Of a stretch of DNA of 64,000 nucleotides, positions 55,136 through 63,976 are shown one piece after another. This stretch comes from Brevundimonas huaxiensis (GTDB taxonomy: Bacteria; Pseudomonadota; Alphaproteobacteria; Caulobacterales; Caulobacteraceae): NCBI RefSeq assembly GCF_014218725.1, contig NZ_JABBJE010000001.1, positions 434,001 to 498,000 on the forward strand. Direction: 5' to 3'. A model generated the notes under the pieces. That model was not told the origin of the DNA. It worked only from the letters and a program-made list of their open reading frames with translations, and did not search any database. The translations under genes and the position numbers were made by a program. The stretch's first letter is position 1. Each line of letters begins with the position of its first letter.

Positions 55136-55441
55136 ATGGCTAAGAAAAGCGCCGTAAACCGCAACGAAGCCGTCAAGGCCCTGGTTGCGAAGTATGCCGC
55201 GAAGCGGGCCGCCCTGAAGGCGACCGCCAACGACGAAAACCTGCCGCTGGAGGAGCGCTTCGAGGCGCGCCTGCAACTGGCCGCCCTGCCGCGCAACTCC
55301 GCGCCGAGCCGCATTCGCAACCGCTGCGAAGTGACGGGTCGTCCGCGGGCGTTCTACCGCAAGCTCAAGATGAGCCGTATTGCGCTGCGTGAACTGGGCA
55401 ACCTGGGCCAGATTCCCGGCCTGACGAAGTCCAGCTGGTAA
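55136..55441 (+). CDS. rpsN: 30S ribosomal protein S14, zinc-free type
   Basis: Head protein of 101 residues. This is the long C-minus form: the CxxC zinc ribbon of the short form is absent ([20 protein letters not shown] has one Cys). It is the usual kind in alphaproteobacteria. A GGGAAGGGA site precedes the ATG. Confidence 0.98.
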   Translation: MAKKSAVNRNEAVKALVAKYAAKRAALKATANDENLPLEERFEARLQLAALPRNSAPSRIRNRCEVTGRPRAFYRKLKMSRIALRELGNLGQIPGLTKSSW

Positions 55442-55456
55442 GGGGAGCGAACAGAC

Positions 55457-55855
55457 ATGATGATCAACGATCCCCTGAGCGACATGATCGCTCGCATCAA
55501 GAACGCGGCGACCCGCAAGCGTTCCAAGGTGCTGACCCCGGCCTCCCGTCTGCGCCAGCGCGTCCTCGACGTGCTGCAGGACGAAGGCTACATCCGCGGC
55601 TACAACCTGGTTCAGAACCCGGGTGAGTTTCCGCAGTTCGAGATCGAGCTGAAGTACTTCGACGGTCAGCCCGTCATCGCTGAGATCGCGCGCGTGTCCA
55701 AGCCGGGCCGCCGCGTCTATTCGGCGATCGGCGATCTGAAGCCCGTCAAGAACGGCCTCGGCATCTCGATCCTCTCGACTTCGAAGGGCGTCATGTCCGA
55801 CGCTTCCGCCCGCGACGCTAACGTCGGCGGCGAAGTCCTCTGCAGGGTCTACTGA
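55457..55855 (+). CDS. rpsH: 30S ribosomal protein S8
   Basis: 16S central-domain binder of 132 residues; in E. coli it represses the spc operon at rplE mRNA. It includes [20 protein letters not shown] and [20 protein letters not shown]. The start is the first or second Met of MMINDP. rplF starts one base after the stop. Confidence 0.98.
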   Translation: MMINDPLSDMIARIKNAATRKRSKVLTPASRLRQRVLDVLQDEGYIRGYNLVQNPGEFPQFEIELKYFDGQPVIAEIARVSKPGRRVYSAIGDLKPVKNGLGISILSTSKGVMSDASARDANVGGEVLCRVY

Positions 55856-55856
55856 T

Positions 55857-56390
55857 ATGTCCCGTATTGGCAAGAAAACCATCGCCGTGCCGAAGGGCGT
55901 GACTGTCACGCTCGACGGCCAGAACATCACCGTCAAGGGACCCAAGGGCGAACGCGCCTGGACCGTCGCCGACGAGATCGAAGTCAAGCAGGAAGGCGAC
56001 GAGGTGTCGCTGACCCCGCGTTCGGACACGCCTCGCGCTCGCGCGATGTGGGGTCTGTCGCGCACCCTGGTCGACAACATGGTCACGGGCGTCACCTCGG
56101 GCTTCGAGAAGTCGCTGGAGCTGGTCGGCGTGGGTTACCGCGCCGCGATGAAGGGCGACGCCCTGTCGCTGCAACTCGGCTTCTCGCACGAAGTCGACAT
56201 CGCTCCGCCGTCGGGCGTCAGCTTCGCCGTGCCGAAGCAGACCGAGATCAAGATCTCGGGCGCTGACAAGCAAGCCGTCGGTCAGATCGCCGCGGTCATC
56301 CGCAAGCTGCGTCCGCCGGAGCCCTATAAGGGCAAGGGCGTCCGTTATGCGGGCGAGACCGTCCGTCGCAAGGAAGGCAAGAAGAAGTAA
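55857..56390 (+). CDS. rplF: 50S ribosomal protein L6
   Basis: Sarcin-ricin loop neighbour of 177 residues starting [20 protein letters not shown]. The C-terminal [20 protein letters not shown] is typical. rplR follows after three bases. Confidence 0.98.
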   Translation: MSRIGKKTIAVPKGVTVTLDGQNITVKGPKGERAWTVADEIEVKQEGDEVSLTPRSDTPRARAMWGLSRTLVDNMVTGVTSGFEKSLELVGVGYRAAMKGDALSLQLGFSHEVDIAPPSGVSFAVPKQTEIKISGADKQAVGQIAAVIRKLRPPEPYKGKGVRYAGETVRRKEGKKK

Positions 56391-56393
56391 GTC

Positions 56394-56750
56394 ATGGCTC
56401 TTTCTCTTCGACAACAAGCCAAGCGTCGCTCGGAGCGCACGCGTCGCCGCCTGAAGGCTGTCGCCAACGGTCGTCTGCGCCTGTCGGTCTACCGTTCGGA
56501 CAAGAACATCTCGGCCCAGATCATCGACGACGCCCAGGGCGTGACCGTCGTGGCTGCCTCGTCGCTGGAAGGCGGCAAGGGCAAGCGCGGTTCGGACACG
56601 GCTGCGGCCGCCGCGATCGGCAAGCTGATCGCCGAACGCGCCATCGAGAAGGGCGTCAAGGACGTCGTCTTCGACCGTGGCGAGTACATCTATCATGGAC
56701 GGGTGAAGGCGCTGGCGGAAGCCGCGCGTGAAGCCGGCCTGAACTTCTAA
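56394..56750 (+). CDS. rplR: 50S ribosomal protein L18
   Basis: 5S rRNA-binding protein of 118 residues. It contains [20 protein letters not shown] and ends with [20 protein letters not shown]. Next is rpsE after 12 nt. Confidence 0.98.
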   Translation: MALSLRQQAKRRSERTRRRLKAVANGRLRLSVYRSDKNISAQIIDDAQGVTVVAASSLEGGKGKRGSDTAAAAAIGKLIAERAIEKGVKDVVFDRGEYIYHGRVKALAEAAREAGLNF

Positions 56751-56762
56751 GGGACGCGACAG

Positions 56763-57371
56763 ATGGCGCAACAACCCCAACGCGGCGGCGGCGGCAACGA
56801 TCGCAACCGTCGTGACAACCGCAACGGTCCCGCTGTCGATGGTCCGGATTCCGACATCGTCGAGAAGCTGGTTCACATCAACCGCGTCGCCGCCACCGTC
56901 AAAGGCGGCCGTCGCTTCAGCTTCGCAGCCCTGATGGTCGTCGGCGACGGCAAGGGTCGCGTCGGCTTCGGTCACGGCAAGGCGCGCGAAGTGCCGGAAG
57001 CCATCCGCAAGGCGACCGAAGAAGCCAAGAAGACGATGATCCGCGTTCCGCTGCGCGAGAACCGCACCCTGCACCACGACGGCAACGGCCGTTGGGGCGC
57101 CGGCAAGATCATGATGCGGGCCGCCCCTCCCGGGACCGGCGTCATCGCGGGCGGTCCGATGCGCGCCGTGCTCGAAACCCTCGGCGTCCAGGACGTCGTG
57201 GGCAAGTCGACCGGTTCGTCGAACCCCTACAACATGATCCGCGCGACGTTCGAAGCGCTGAAGGTCCAGTCCTCGCCCCGCCAGGTCGCGTCCAAGCGCG
57301 GCAAGAAGGTCGCGGATCTGATGGGCCGCCGCAACGACGGCGCCTCGGCGCCCGAAGCCGTGGAGTCCTAA
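56763..57371 (+). CDS. rpsE: 30S ribosomal protein S5 with N- and C-terminal extensions
   Basis: Accuracy and mRNA-entry protein. Its 202 residues exceed the 167 of E. coli. A Gly/Asn/Arg-rich N-terminal extension ([17 protein letters not shown]) and a longer C-terminus account for this. The double-stranded RNA-binding core [20 protein letters not shown] is normal. rpmD follows after three bases. Confidence 0.98.
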   Translation: MAQQPQRGGGGNDRNRRDNRNGPAVDGPDSDIVEKLVHINRVAATVKGGRRFSFAALMVVGDGKGRVGFGHGKAREVPEAIRKATEEAKKTMIRVPLRENRTLHHDGNGRWGAGKIMMRAAPPGTGVIAGGPMRAVLETLGVQDVVGKSTGSSNPYNMIRATFEALKVQSSPRQVASKRGKKVADLMGRRNDGASAPEAVES

Positions 57372-57374
57372 GTC

Positions 57375-57563
57375 ATGGCTGAGAAGAAAACCCTCACCGT
57401 CAAGCAGACCGGTTCGCCGATCCGCCGCAAGAGCGACCAGCGCGCCACTCTGGTGGGCCTGGGTCTGAACCGCCTGGGTCGTGAATCGACCCTGGAAGAC
57501 ACGCCTTCGGTTCGCGGGATGATCGCCAAGGTCGCCCACCTGACCGAGATCGTCGAGAAGTAA
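57375..57563 (+). CDS. rpmD: 50S ribosomal protein L30
   Basis: Small protein of 62 residues starting [20 protein letters not shown]. It keeps [20 protein letters not shown]. It is followed directly by a terminator, unlike the usual continuous spc operon. Confidence 0.97.
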   Translation: MAEKKTLTVKQTGSPIRRKSDQRATLVGLGLNRLGRESTLEDTPSVRGMIAKVAHLTEIVEK

Positions 57564-57570
57564 GCCGTTT

Positions 57571-57604
57571 CGCCCTCTCCCGAACCCGGGGGAGGGCGTT
57601 TCTG
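57571..57604 (+). terminator. Terminator between rpmD and rplO
   Basis: Eleven-bp stem, one G-T pair (57571-57581 with 57588-57598), loop GAACCC, then GTTTCT... T tract (57599-57602). Arms CGCCCTCTCCC/GGGGGAGGGCG belong to the same family as other hairpins in the window. Confidence 0.7.
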
Positions 57605-57607
57605 CAC

Positions 57608-57636
57608 TTGCGAATACCCGAGGGGTCGCTTATCAG
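57608..57636 (+). promoter_or_regulatory. Candidate promoter for rplO-secY
   Basis: TTGCGA (57608-57613) and TATCAG (57631-57636) are 17 nt apart, just after the rpmD terminator. The leader then has the hairpin CCGGAC-AAT-GTCCGG (57664-57678) before rplO. Confidence 0.4.
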
Positions 57637-57705
57637 CGGCCCTTCATTTTTTCCAAGCCGAGTCCGGACAATGTCCGGGCGCTAGCACCCGAAAGGATCA
57701 GGCAC

Positions 57706-58299
57706 ATGAAACTGAACGAAATCCGCGACAACGAAGGCGCCCACAAGAAGCGCATGCGCGTCGGCCGTGGCCCCGGATCGGGCAAGGGCAAGACCGCCGG
57801 CCGTGGCGTCAAGGGTCAGAAGTCGCGTTCGGGCGTCGCCATCGGCGGGTTCGAAGGCGGCCAAATGCCGCTGTACATGCGCATGCCCAAGCGCGGCTTC
57901 AACAACGCCAATGCTCTGAAGCTGGCTGAAGTGAACCTGTGGCGCCTGCAAGACGCCGTCGACGCCGGCAAGCTGGACGCCAAGTCGGAACTGAAGGGCG
58001 ACGCCCTGGTCGCCGCCGGCGTGATCCGTCGCGTCAAGGACGGCGTGCGTCTGCTGGGCACCGGCGAGCTGAAGCAAGCGCTGAACCTGGTCGTCTGGTC
58101 GGCCACCGCCGGCGCCAAGAAGGCCATCGAAGCGGCTGGCGGCTCGGTCGTCGAGCAACGCATCGAAGCCGAAGCCAAGGCCGCCGCGCGCGTCGAGAAG
58201 CGCAACGCCGCCAAGGGCAAGGCTCCGGCCGCCAAGGCGCCGCGCGGCGACGAGAACAAGATCTCGGCCCGCACCAAGCGCACCGCCGCCAAAGCCTAA
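57706..58299 (+). CDS. rplO: 50S ribosomal protein L15 with basic C-terminal extension
   Basis: Late-assembly 50S protein. The 197 residues are about 50 longer than E. coli L15 owing to an Ala/Lys-rich tail ([18 protein letters not shown]). The N-terminal [20 protein letters not shown] and [17 protein letters not shown] blocks are standard. A GAAAGGATCAGG ribosome region precedes the ATG. It stands between two terminator-like hairpins. Confidence 0.97.
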   Translation: MKLNEIRDNEGAHKKRMRVGRGPGSGKGKTAGRGVKGQKSRSGVAIGGFEGGQMPLYMRMPKRGFNNANALKLAEVNLWRLQDAVDAGKLDAKSELKGDALVAAGVIRRVKDGVRLLGTGELKQALNLVVWSATAGAKKAIEAAGGSVVEQRIEAEAKAAARVEKRNAAKGKAPAAKAPRGDENKISARTKRTAAKA

Positions 58300-58361
58300 G
58301 TCACGCGTCGTCGCGGCGATTAGGTCGTGACCTGATTACATCTGCGACGACGAAAGAACGG

Positions 58362-58388
58362 AAGCGGCCCTCGCATGAGGGCCGCTTT
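58362..58388 (+). terminator. Hairpin between rplO and secY
   Basis: Perfect 11-bp stem AAGCGGCCCTC (58362-58372) with GAGGGCCGCTT (58377-58387), GCAT loop, short TTT only. It may attenuate transcription into secY. Confidence 0.6.
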
Positions 58389-58427
58389 CCGCCTATCTGA
58401 CGACTCAATCAGTCGTGGGGACGCATA

Positions 58428-59807
58428 ATGGCTTCGGCCGCAGAACAACTCGCCGCCAATATGAACATGGGCTCGTTCGCGAAAGCGACCGAGCTGCATA
58501 AACGCCTGCTGTTCACGCTGGGCGCGCTTCTGGTCTATCGCATCGGCACCTATGTGCCGATCCCGGGCATCAACTCGCAGGCCTTCCTGCAGTTCTTCCA
58601 AAACCCGGACGGTCAGCGCGGCATCCTGGACATGTTCAACATGTTCTCGGGCGGCGCGGTCGAGCGTATGGCCATCTTCGCCCTGAACGTGATGCCCTAC
58701 ATCTCGGCCTCGATCATCGTGCAGCTGATGGGCACGGTGTATCCGCCCTGGGAGAAGCTGAAGAAGGAAGGCGGCGAAAGCGGCCGCAAGCAGCTGAACC
58801 AGTACACCCGTTATCTGACGGTGTTCCTGGCGCTGGCCCAGTCCTTCGGCATCGCGGCGGGTCTGAACAGCACGGCCGGTCTGGTCGACAACCCCGGCAT
58901 CTTCTTCATCATCTCGACGGTCGTGACCCTGACCGGCGGCACCATGTTCCTGATGTGGCTGGGAGAGCAGGTGACGGCGCGCGGCGTCGGCAACGGCATC
59001 TCGCTGATCATCTTCGCCGGTATCGTGGCGGTCCTGCCGTCCACCATCGCCCGCCTGCTGGGCCTGGCCCAACAAGGTCAGATGTCGGCCTTCGCCCTGC
59101 TGTTCATCGCCATTCTAGCCGTGGCCACCGTGGTCTTCATCGTCTTCATGGAACGCGCCCAGCGCCGTCTTCTGATTCAGTATCCGAAGCGCCAGGAAGG
59201 CAACCGCATGGCGGGCGGCGAGCGTTCGTTCCTGCCGCTGAAGGTCAACACCGCCGGCGTGATCCCGCCGATCTTCGCCTCGTCGCTGCTGATGCTGCCG
59301 ACGACCGTTGCGACCATGACGGCCAACGCCGATCTGCCCAGCTGGATGAGCTGGCTTCCGCTGGTGACGGCGCAGCTGACGCACGGCCAGCCGCTGTTCA
59401 TGGCGCTGTACGCGGCCCTGATCGTCTTCTTCTGCTTCTTCTACACCTCGATCACCTTCAATCCCGAAGACACGGCCGAGAACCTGCGCAAATACGGCGG
59501 CTTCCTTCCGGGGATCCGTCCGGGCAAGCGCACGGCGGAGTATCTGGACTATGTCCTGACCCGCCTGACCGTGATCGGCGCCGCCTACATCACCGCGGTC
59601 TGCCTGCTGCCCGAGTTCATCGTCAGCCAGTTCGGCAACAGCCTGTACTTTGGCGGAACGTCTATCTTGATCGTCGTCTCGGTCACCATGGACACTGTGG
59701 CCCAGATCCAGTCCCAACTGCTGGCGCACCAGTACGAAGGCCTAATCAAGAAGGCCAAGCTGCGTGGTCGTGGCGGTCGCGGCGCTCCCACGCCCGTTCG
59801 CCGCTAA
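58428..59807 (+). CDS. secY: Preprotein translocase subunit SecY
   Basis: Channel subunit of SecYEG. The 459-residue protein has ten membrane segments, beginning with HKRLLFTLGALLVYRIGTYV. The plug/pore region GGAVERMAIFALNVMPYISA and the cytoplasmic loop RGVGNGISLIIFAGIVA are present. The last basic loop GLIKKAKLRGRGGRG is typical. ATG 58428 gives an N-terminal amphipathic MASAAEQLAANMNMG. adk follows 37 nt downstream. Confidence 0.98.
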   Translation: MASAAEQLAANMNMGSFAKATELHKRLLFTLGALLVYRIGTYVPIPGINSQAFLQFFQNPDGQRGILDMFNMFSGGAVERMAIFALNVMPYISASIIVQLMGTVYPPWEKLKKEGGESGRKQLNQYTRYLTVFLALAQSFGIAAGLNSTAGLVDNPGIFFIISTVVTLTGGTMFLMWLGEQVTARGVGNGISLIIFAGIVAVLPSTIARLLGLAQQGQMSAFALLFIAILAVATVVFIVFMERAQRRLLIQYPKRQEGNRMAGGERSFLPLKVNTAGVIPPIFASSLLMLPTTVATMTANADLPSWMSWLPLVTAQLTHGQPLFMALYAALIVFFCFFYTSITFNPEDTAENLRKYGGFLPGIRPGKRTAEYLDYVLTRLTVIGAAYITAVCLLPEFIVSQFGNSLYFGGTSILIVVSVTMDTVAQIQSQLLAHQYEGLIKKAKLRGRGGRGAPTPVRR

Positions 59808-59844
59808 GTCTTAGGTTGTCAGACGCCCAGGGGAGGGCTGAAGC

Positions 59845-60405
59845 ATGAACTTGATCCTGTTCGGACCGCCGGCGGCGGGCAAGGGCACCCAGGCCAAGCG
59901 GCTGGTGGAAGAGAAGGGCATGGTCCAGCTCTCCACCGGCGACATGCTGCGCGCGGCGATCGCTTCGGGCTCGGAGCTGGGGCTCAAGGTCAAGGACGTG
60001 CTGGCGCGCGGCGATCTGGTCACCGACGAGATCGTCATCGCTCTGATCGAGGATCGCCTGACGGAGGCCGAGGCCGCCGGCGGCGCCATCTTCGACGGCT
60101 TCCCCCGCACCGTGGCCCAGGCCGAGGCGCTGGACGAGATGCTGGCCAAGCGCGGTGTTCAGATCGACGCCGTCGTCCGCCTGAAGGTTGACGACGCCGC
60201 CCTGACCGAACGGATCGCCAAGCGCTTCGCCGAACAGGGCCGTCCGGACGACAATCCGGAATCCTTCAAGGTCCGGCTCGAGGCCTACAACCGCAACACC
60301 GCGCCTCTGCTTCCCTACTATGAAGCCCAGGGCAAGTTGACCGAGGCCGACGGCATGGGCTCGATCGAATCCGTCGCCAAGGCGATCGACGAGGCCCTGG
60401 CCTGA
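59845..60405 (+). CDS. adk: Adenylate kinase, short (LID-less) form
   Basis: Catalyses ATP + AMP to 2 ADP. The 186-residue protein has P-loop GPPAAGKGTQAKRL, STGDMLRAAI (AMP site), DGFPRTVAQAEAL and KRFAEQGRPDDNPE. The large LID insert and its zinc Cys are absent, as in short adenylate kinases of alphaproteobacteria. The secY-adk linkage is ancestral. A TonB-like gene begins 27 nt later. Confidence 0.98.
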   Translation: MNLILFGPPAAGKGTQAKRLVEEKGMVQLSTGDMLRAAIASGSELGLKVKDVLARGDLVTDEIVIALIEDRLTEAEAAGGAIFDGFPRTVAQAEALDEMLAKRGVQIDAVVRLKVDDAALTERIAKRFAEQGRPDDNPESFKVRLEAYNRNTAPLLPYYEAQGKLTEADGMGSIESVAKAIDEALA

Positions 60406-60432
60406 TTTGCGTTTTCGGGCGTTGATCGCCTG

Positions 60433-61170
60433 ATGACTGAACTAGACGACCCCAAATCTGAGAAGACCCGCCAGCGTCGCTGGCGTATGGCGGGCATATT
60501 CGTCGCCGTTGCGGCCGCAGAAATCGGCCTGTTTCTGTTGCTCGGACAGGTGAGGGGGCCGACGCCGGTGCCCGTGGTGGAGCCGCCGCCGTTCGAGGTC
60601 GTGCTTTACGATCCGCCGCCGCCGATTTCGAACGAACCCCCTGCGCCTGAGACGGGCGGCGGCGCTCCCGCCGCGCCATCCGTCATTCACACCCCGCCGC
60701 CTCCGCCGAAGGAACGCCCCCGCGAAGTTCCCGCACCGCCTGTCAAGGCGCCGGAATCCGCGCCCGTCGTCGGGCTCGCGCCGGCGCCGTCGCCGCAACC
60801 CGGCTTTGGCCAGGGCGGGCAGGGAACCGGCAGCGGATCCGGCGTCGGGTCTGGATCTGGCCCCGGCAGCGGCTCGACCGGACCACGTCTGGTCACCGGT
60901 CCCACCATTGGCCAGATTCGCGCCAACCATCCGCCGGGCGCCCGCAGCCGTTACGGCCGGGTGGAACTGTCCTGCGTCATTCGCCTGGACAGTAGACTGG
61001 ACGGTTGCCGCGTCGTTCAAGAGACGCCCCCCGGCCTGGGCTTCGGCGCGGCCGGCTTGCAGGTGTCCGGCTATTTCCGCTTCCAGCCGCCGACCGAAGA
61101 CGGTCGACCGGTCGAGGGCCAACGGGTCACCGTCGGCGTCGATTTCGGCCGTCCGCCGAACAGAGGTTGA
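60433..61170 (+). CDS. TonB-family protein 1
   Basis: A 245-residue energy-transducer-like protein. A basic N-terminus and one membrane span (WRMAGIFVAVAAAEIGLFLL) lead to FEVVLYDPPPPISN. A proline-rich periplasmic linker and a Gly/Ser hinge (GSGSGVGSGSGPGSGS) follow. The C-terminal domain, from about residue 165, resembles a TonB domain: ARSRYGRVELSCVIRLDSRL, GCRVVQETP, and FGAAGLQVSGYFRFQPP. The conserved CxxC-like pair of Cys (C-x10-C) is noted. It is placed 27 nt after adk in the same direction. The cognate outer-membrane receptor is not in the window. Confidence 0.8.
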   Translation: MTELDDPKSEKTRQRRWRMAGIFVAVAAAEIGLFLLLGQVRGPTPVPVVEPPPFEVVLYDPPPPISNEPPAPETGGGAPAAPSVIHTPPPPPKERPREVPAPPVKAPESAPVVGLAPAPSPQPGFGQGGQGTGSGSGVGSGSGPGSGSTGPRLVTGPTIGQIRANHPPGARSRYGRVELSCVIRLDSRLDGCRVVQETPPGLGFGAAGLQVSGYFRFQPPTEDGRPVEGQRVTVGVDFGRPPNRG

Positions 61171-61215
61171 CGGCCGCAACTCTGGATTTCATGTTGGTGA
61201 CCTGGAGGGAAGGTC

Positions 61216-61944
61216 ATGTTCGTCACACCGTCTGTCTTCCAAGCTCGACGCAGCCGGTGGATGGCGATCGTCCTGGTGACGGCAGTGCACATTGCCGCTT
61301 TGTGGTTGTTGGCGCTGACGAGGACTGAAGTCAGCATCCCGGTCGCGCCTCCCATCTTTGACGTTGTCCTGTCGCCGCGTGTCGATCTCGGCAGCCAGCC
61401 AGAAGTTGCCAAGACGGGCGGCGCTGCGGCGGCGCCGTCTCGCACGCACAAGCCGCCAATCCCGCGCAAAGTTGAGCAAGACCTGGAACAGCCTCGTATC
61501 CAAGCCGACGAGCAGCCGCATGTGATCGGTTTGGCCGATATTGAAAGCGAGCAGCCGGGGCTGGGTCAGGGCGGAAGCGGTAATGGCAGAGGCGCAGGTG
61601 AAGGTGACGGTGACGGCGGCGGAGGCCGCACCGCTCCAATCTTGATCCAAGGCCCCGCCAACGCTGCGATATCGGAGGCTGTATCGCGAGCATCGCTTTA
61701 CGACTCGACCGGGGCTCATGTGGTGCTGCGCTGCCAGCTAAGGCTGACGGAGAGATTAGAGCGGTGCCGCGTCGTGGGGGAGCACCCCCGTCCATCCGGC
61801 TATCGACGTGAGGCGTTAGCGCGGGCGCGCGAGTTCCGGATCAAGCCTCCTACGAGCAGCGGGCGCGCCTTGGATCGACAAGCAATGACGATCGCCTTGG
61901 CTTTCCCCGCGCCGCCAGAGGACGCCGATAAGCCCTCTGGTTGA
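61216..61944 (+). CDS. TonB-family protein 2
   Basis: A 242-residue paralogue-like neighbour of TonB-family protein 1. One membrane span (WMAIVLVTAVHIAALWLLAL) precedes FDVVLSPRVDLGSQ, a linker, a Gly-rich hinge (GGSGNGRGAGEGDGDGGGG) and a degenerate TonB-like domain: HVVLRCQLRLTERLERCRVV and YRREALARAREFRIKPP. A C-x10-C pair is shared with protein 1. A strong GGAGGGA ribosome site precedes ATG 61216. Codon use looks less GC-rich at third positions than its neighbours, suggesting either weaker expression or acquisition. It ends 110 nt before rpsM. Confidence 0.75.
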   Translation: MFVTPSVFQARRSRWMAIVLVTAVHIAALWLLALTRTEVSIPVAPPIFDVVLSPRVDLGSQPEVAKTGGAAAAPSRTHKPPIPRKVEQDLEQPRIQADEQPHVIGLADIESEQPGLGQGGSGNGRGAGEGDGDGGGGRTAPILIQGPANAAISEAVSRASLYDSTGAHVVLRCQLRLTERLERCRVVGEHPRPSGYRREALARAREFRIKPPTSSGRALDRQAMTIALAFPAPPEDADKPSG

Positions 61945-62054
61945 CGCCCGGTGAATCATCTGTATAAGGGCGCCTTCCCGCGAAGGGCGCCACGCTCCTG
62001 GTTTGTTAACCGGAGCGTTTGTTGCGTCTGACTAACGCGTATCTGGAGAATTTC

Positions 62055-62423
62055 GTGGCCCGTATTGCTGGCGTCAACATCCCGACCAACAAGCGCGTAG
62101 AGATCGCGCTTCAGTATATCCATGGCATCGGCCCGGCCGCCGCCAAGGACATCACCGAGAAGGTGGGCATCGAGCCCGCCCGCCGGGTGAACCAGCTGAC
62201 GGACGCCGAAGTCCTGTCGATCCGCGAAACGATCGACAAAGATCACACCGTCGAGGGCGACCTGCGCCGCGAGACGTCGATGAACATCAAGCGTCTGATG
62301 GATCTGGCCTGCTACCGCGGCCTGCGTCACCGTAAGGGCCTGCCGGTCCGCGGTCAGCGCACCCATACGAACGCCCGCACCCGCAAGGGTCCCGCCAAGC
62401 CGATCGCCGGCAAGAAGAAGTAA
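62055..62423 (+). CDS. rpsM: 30S ribosomal protein S13
   Basis: Head protein at the subunit bridges. The 122-residue protein starts at GTG 62055 ([20 protein letters not shown]), with GGAG seven bases upstream. An ATG-type start further upstream lacks similarity. It contains [20 protein letters not shown] and the basic tail. In most bacteria rpmJ (L36) lies between secY and rpsM; here that gene is missing at this place. Confidence 0.97.
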   Translation: MARIAGVNIPTNKRVEIALQYIHGIGPAAAKDITEKVGIEPARRVNQLTDAEVLSIRETIDKDHTVEGDLRRETSMNIKRLMDLACYRGLRHRKGLPVRGQRTHTNARTRKGPAKPIAGKKK

Positions 62424-62432
62424 GACAGACAC

Positions 62433-62822
62433 ATGGCCAAGGAACCGGGTCGCGTAAAGAAGCGCGAGCGCAAGAACATCACCTCGGGCGTCGCCCACGT
62501 GAATGCTTCGTTCAACAACACCATGATCACGATCACCGATGCCCAGGGCAACGCGATCTCGTGGTCTTCGGCGGGTCACATGGGCTTCAAGGGTTCGCGT
62601 AAGTCGACCCCTTACGCCGCCCAGATGGCTGCGGAAGACGCTGGCAAGAAGGCCCAGGAACACGGCGTGAAGACGCTGGAAGTGAACGTCTCGGGTCCGG
62701 GCTCCGGCCGTGAATCGGCCCTGCGCGCGCTGCAGTCGGTCGGTCTGACGATCACGACCATCCGCGACGTCACCCCGATGCCGCACAACGGTTGCCGTCC
62801 GCCCAAGCGTCGTCGCGTCTAA
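62433..62822 (+). CDS. rpsK: 30S ribosomal protein S11
   Basis: Platform protein of 129 residues. It contains [20 protein letters not shown] and ends [16 protein letters not shown], as in all bacteria. Nine bases after rpsM. Confidence 0.98.
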   Translation: MAKEPGRVKKRERKNITSGVAHVNASFNNTMITITDAQGNAISWSSAGHMGFKGSRKSTPYAAQMAAEDAGKKAQEHGVKTLEVNVSGPGSGRESALRALQSVGLTITTIRDVTPMPHNGCRPPKRRRV

Positions 62823-62913
62823 GCGACACCGCCCAAAGCACCCCCATCTCCGTCCGCTCCATCATGGCCTCGTCGACAAGGCCGGAGCAGGCGAAACCCG
62901 TTCGAGGGACAAA

Positions 62914-63933
62914 ATGATCGAAAGAAACTGGCAAGAGCTGATCCGTCCCGAGAAGCCTCAGATCGAGACCGGTTCCGATGCCCAGCGCAAGGCGCGCCTG
63001 GTCGCCGAACCCCTCGAGCGTGGCTTCGGCGTGACGCTCGGCAACGCGCTTCGTCGCGTTCTGCTGTCTTCGCTGCAAGGCGCGGCCGTCACGGCCATCC
63101 AGATCGACGGCGTCGTCCATGAGTTCTCGTCGCTGGAAGGCGTGCGCGAAGACGTGGTCGACATCGTCCTGAACATCAAGCAACTGGCGCTGCGCATGCA
63201 CGCCGAGGGCCCCAAGCGCATGACGCTGCGCGCCACGGGCCCTGGACCGGTGACGGCCGGCCAGATCGACGTGCCGGCGGACATCGAGGTTCTGAACCCC
63301 GACCACGTCATCTGCACGCTGGACGACGGCGCATCGGTGCGCATGGAACTGACCGTCCAGAACGGCAAGGGCTATGTCGCCGCCGAGCTGAACCGTCCGG
63401 AAGACGCGCCGATCGGCCTGATCGCCGTCGACGCCCTGTATTCGCCGGTCAAGAAGGTGGCTTACCGCGTCGAGCCGACCCGTCAGGGTCAGTCGCTGGA
63501 CTACGACAAGCTGCTGCTGGAAGTCGAAACCAACGGTGCGGTCACGCCGGTTGACGCCGTGGCCTACGCCGCGCGCATCCTGCAGGACCAGCTCCAGATC
63601 TTCATCACGTTCGAAGAGCCCAAGAAGGCTGTCGAGCAGTCGGACGGCAAGCCCGACTTGCCCTTCAACCCGGCGCTGCTGAAGAAGGTGGACGAGCTGG
63701 AACTGTCGGTTCGTTCGGCCAACTGCCTGAAGAACGACAACATCGTCTACATCGGCGACCTGATCCAGAAGACCGAGGGCGAAATGCTTCGCACCCCGAA
63801 CTTCGGCCGCAAGTCGTTGAACGAGATCAAGGAAGTTCTCACGACGATGGGCCTCAGCCTCGGCATGGACGTGCCGAACTGGCCGCCCGAAAACATCGAA
63901 GATCTGGCCAAGAAGTTCGACGACCAGATCTAA
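62914..63933 (+). CDS. rpoA: DNA-directed RNA polymerase subunit alpha
   Basis: Assembly platform and activator contact of RNA polymerase. The 339-residue protein has the N-terminal dimer domain (about 1-235) with [20 protein letters not shown] and a C-terminal DNA-contact domain (about 260-330) with [19 protein letters not shown] and [20 protein letters not shown]. Preceded by a 91-nt gap after rpsK. The organisation rpsM-rpsK-rpoA is normal; rpsD is not between them. rplQ should be next but lies beyond the edge. Confidence 0.99.
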   Translation: MIERNWQELIRPEKPQIETGSDAQRKARLVAEPLERGFGVTLGNALRRVLLSSLQGAAVTAIQIDGVVHEFSSLEGVREDVVDIVLNIKQLALRMHAEGPKRMTLRATGPGPVTAGQIDVPADIEVLNPDHVICTLDDGASVRMELTVQNGKGYVAAELNRPEDAPIGLIAVDALYSPVKKVAYRVEPTRQGQSLDYDKLLLEVETNGAVTPVDAVAYAARILQDQLQIFITFEEPKKAVEQSDGKPDLPFNPALLKKVDELELSVRSANCLKNDNIVYIGDLIQKTEGEMLRTPNFGRKSLNEIKEVLTTMGLSLGMDVPNWPPENIEDLAKKFDDQI

Positions 63934-63943
63934 GTTCAACCCT

Positions 63944-63976
63944 CCGCCCGTCTCCTTCGGGAGAGTGTCGGGGCGG
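63944..63976 (+). promoter_or_regulatory. Hairpin after rpoA
   Basis: Outer stem CCGCCC (63944-63949) with GGGCGG (63971-63976) and inner stem TCTCC-TTCG-GGAGA (63951-63964). There is no T-run visible; it may mark attenuation before the next gene, expected to be rplQ. Confidence 0.4.
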
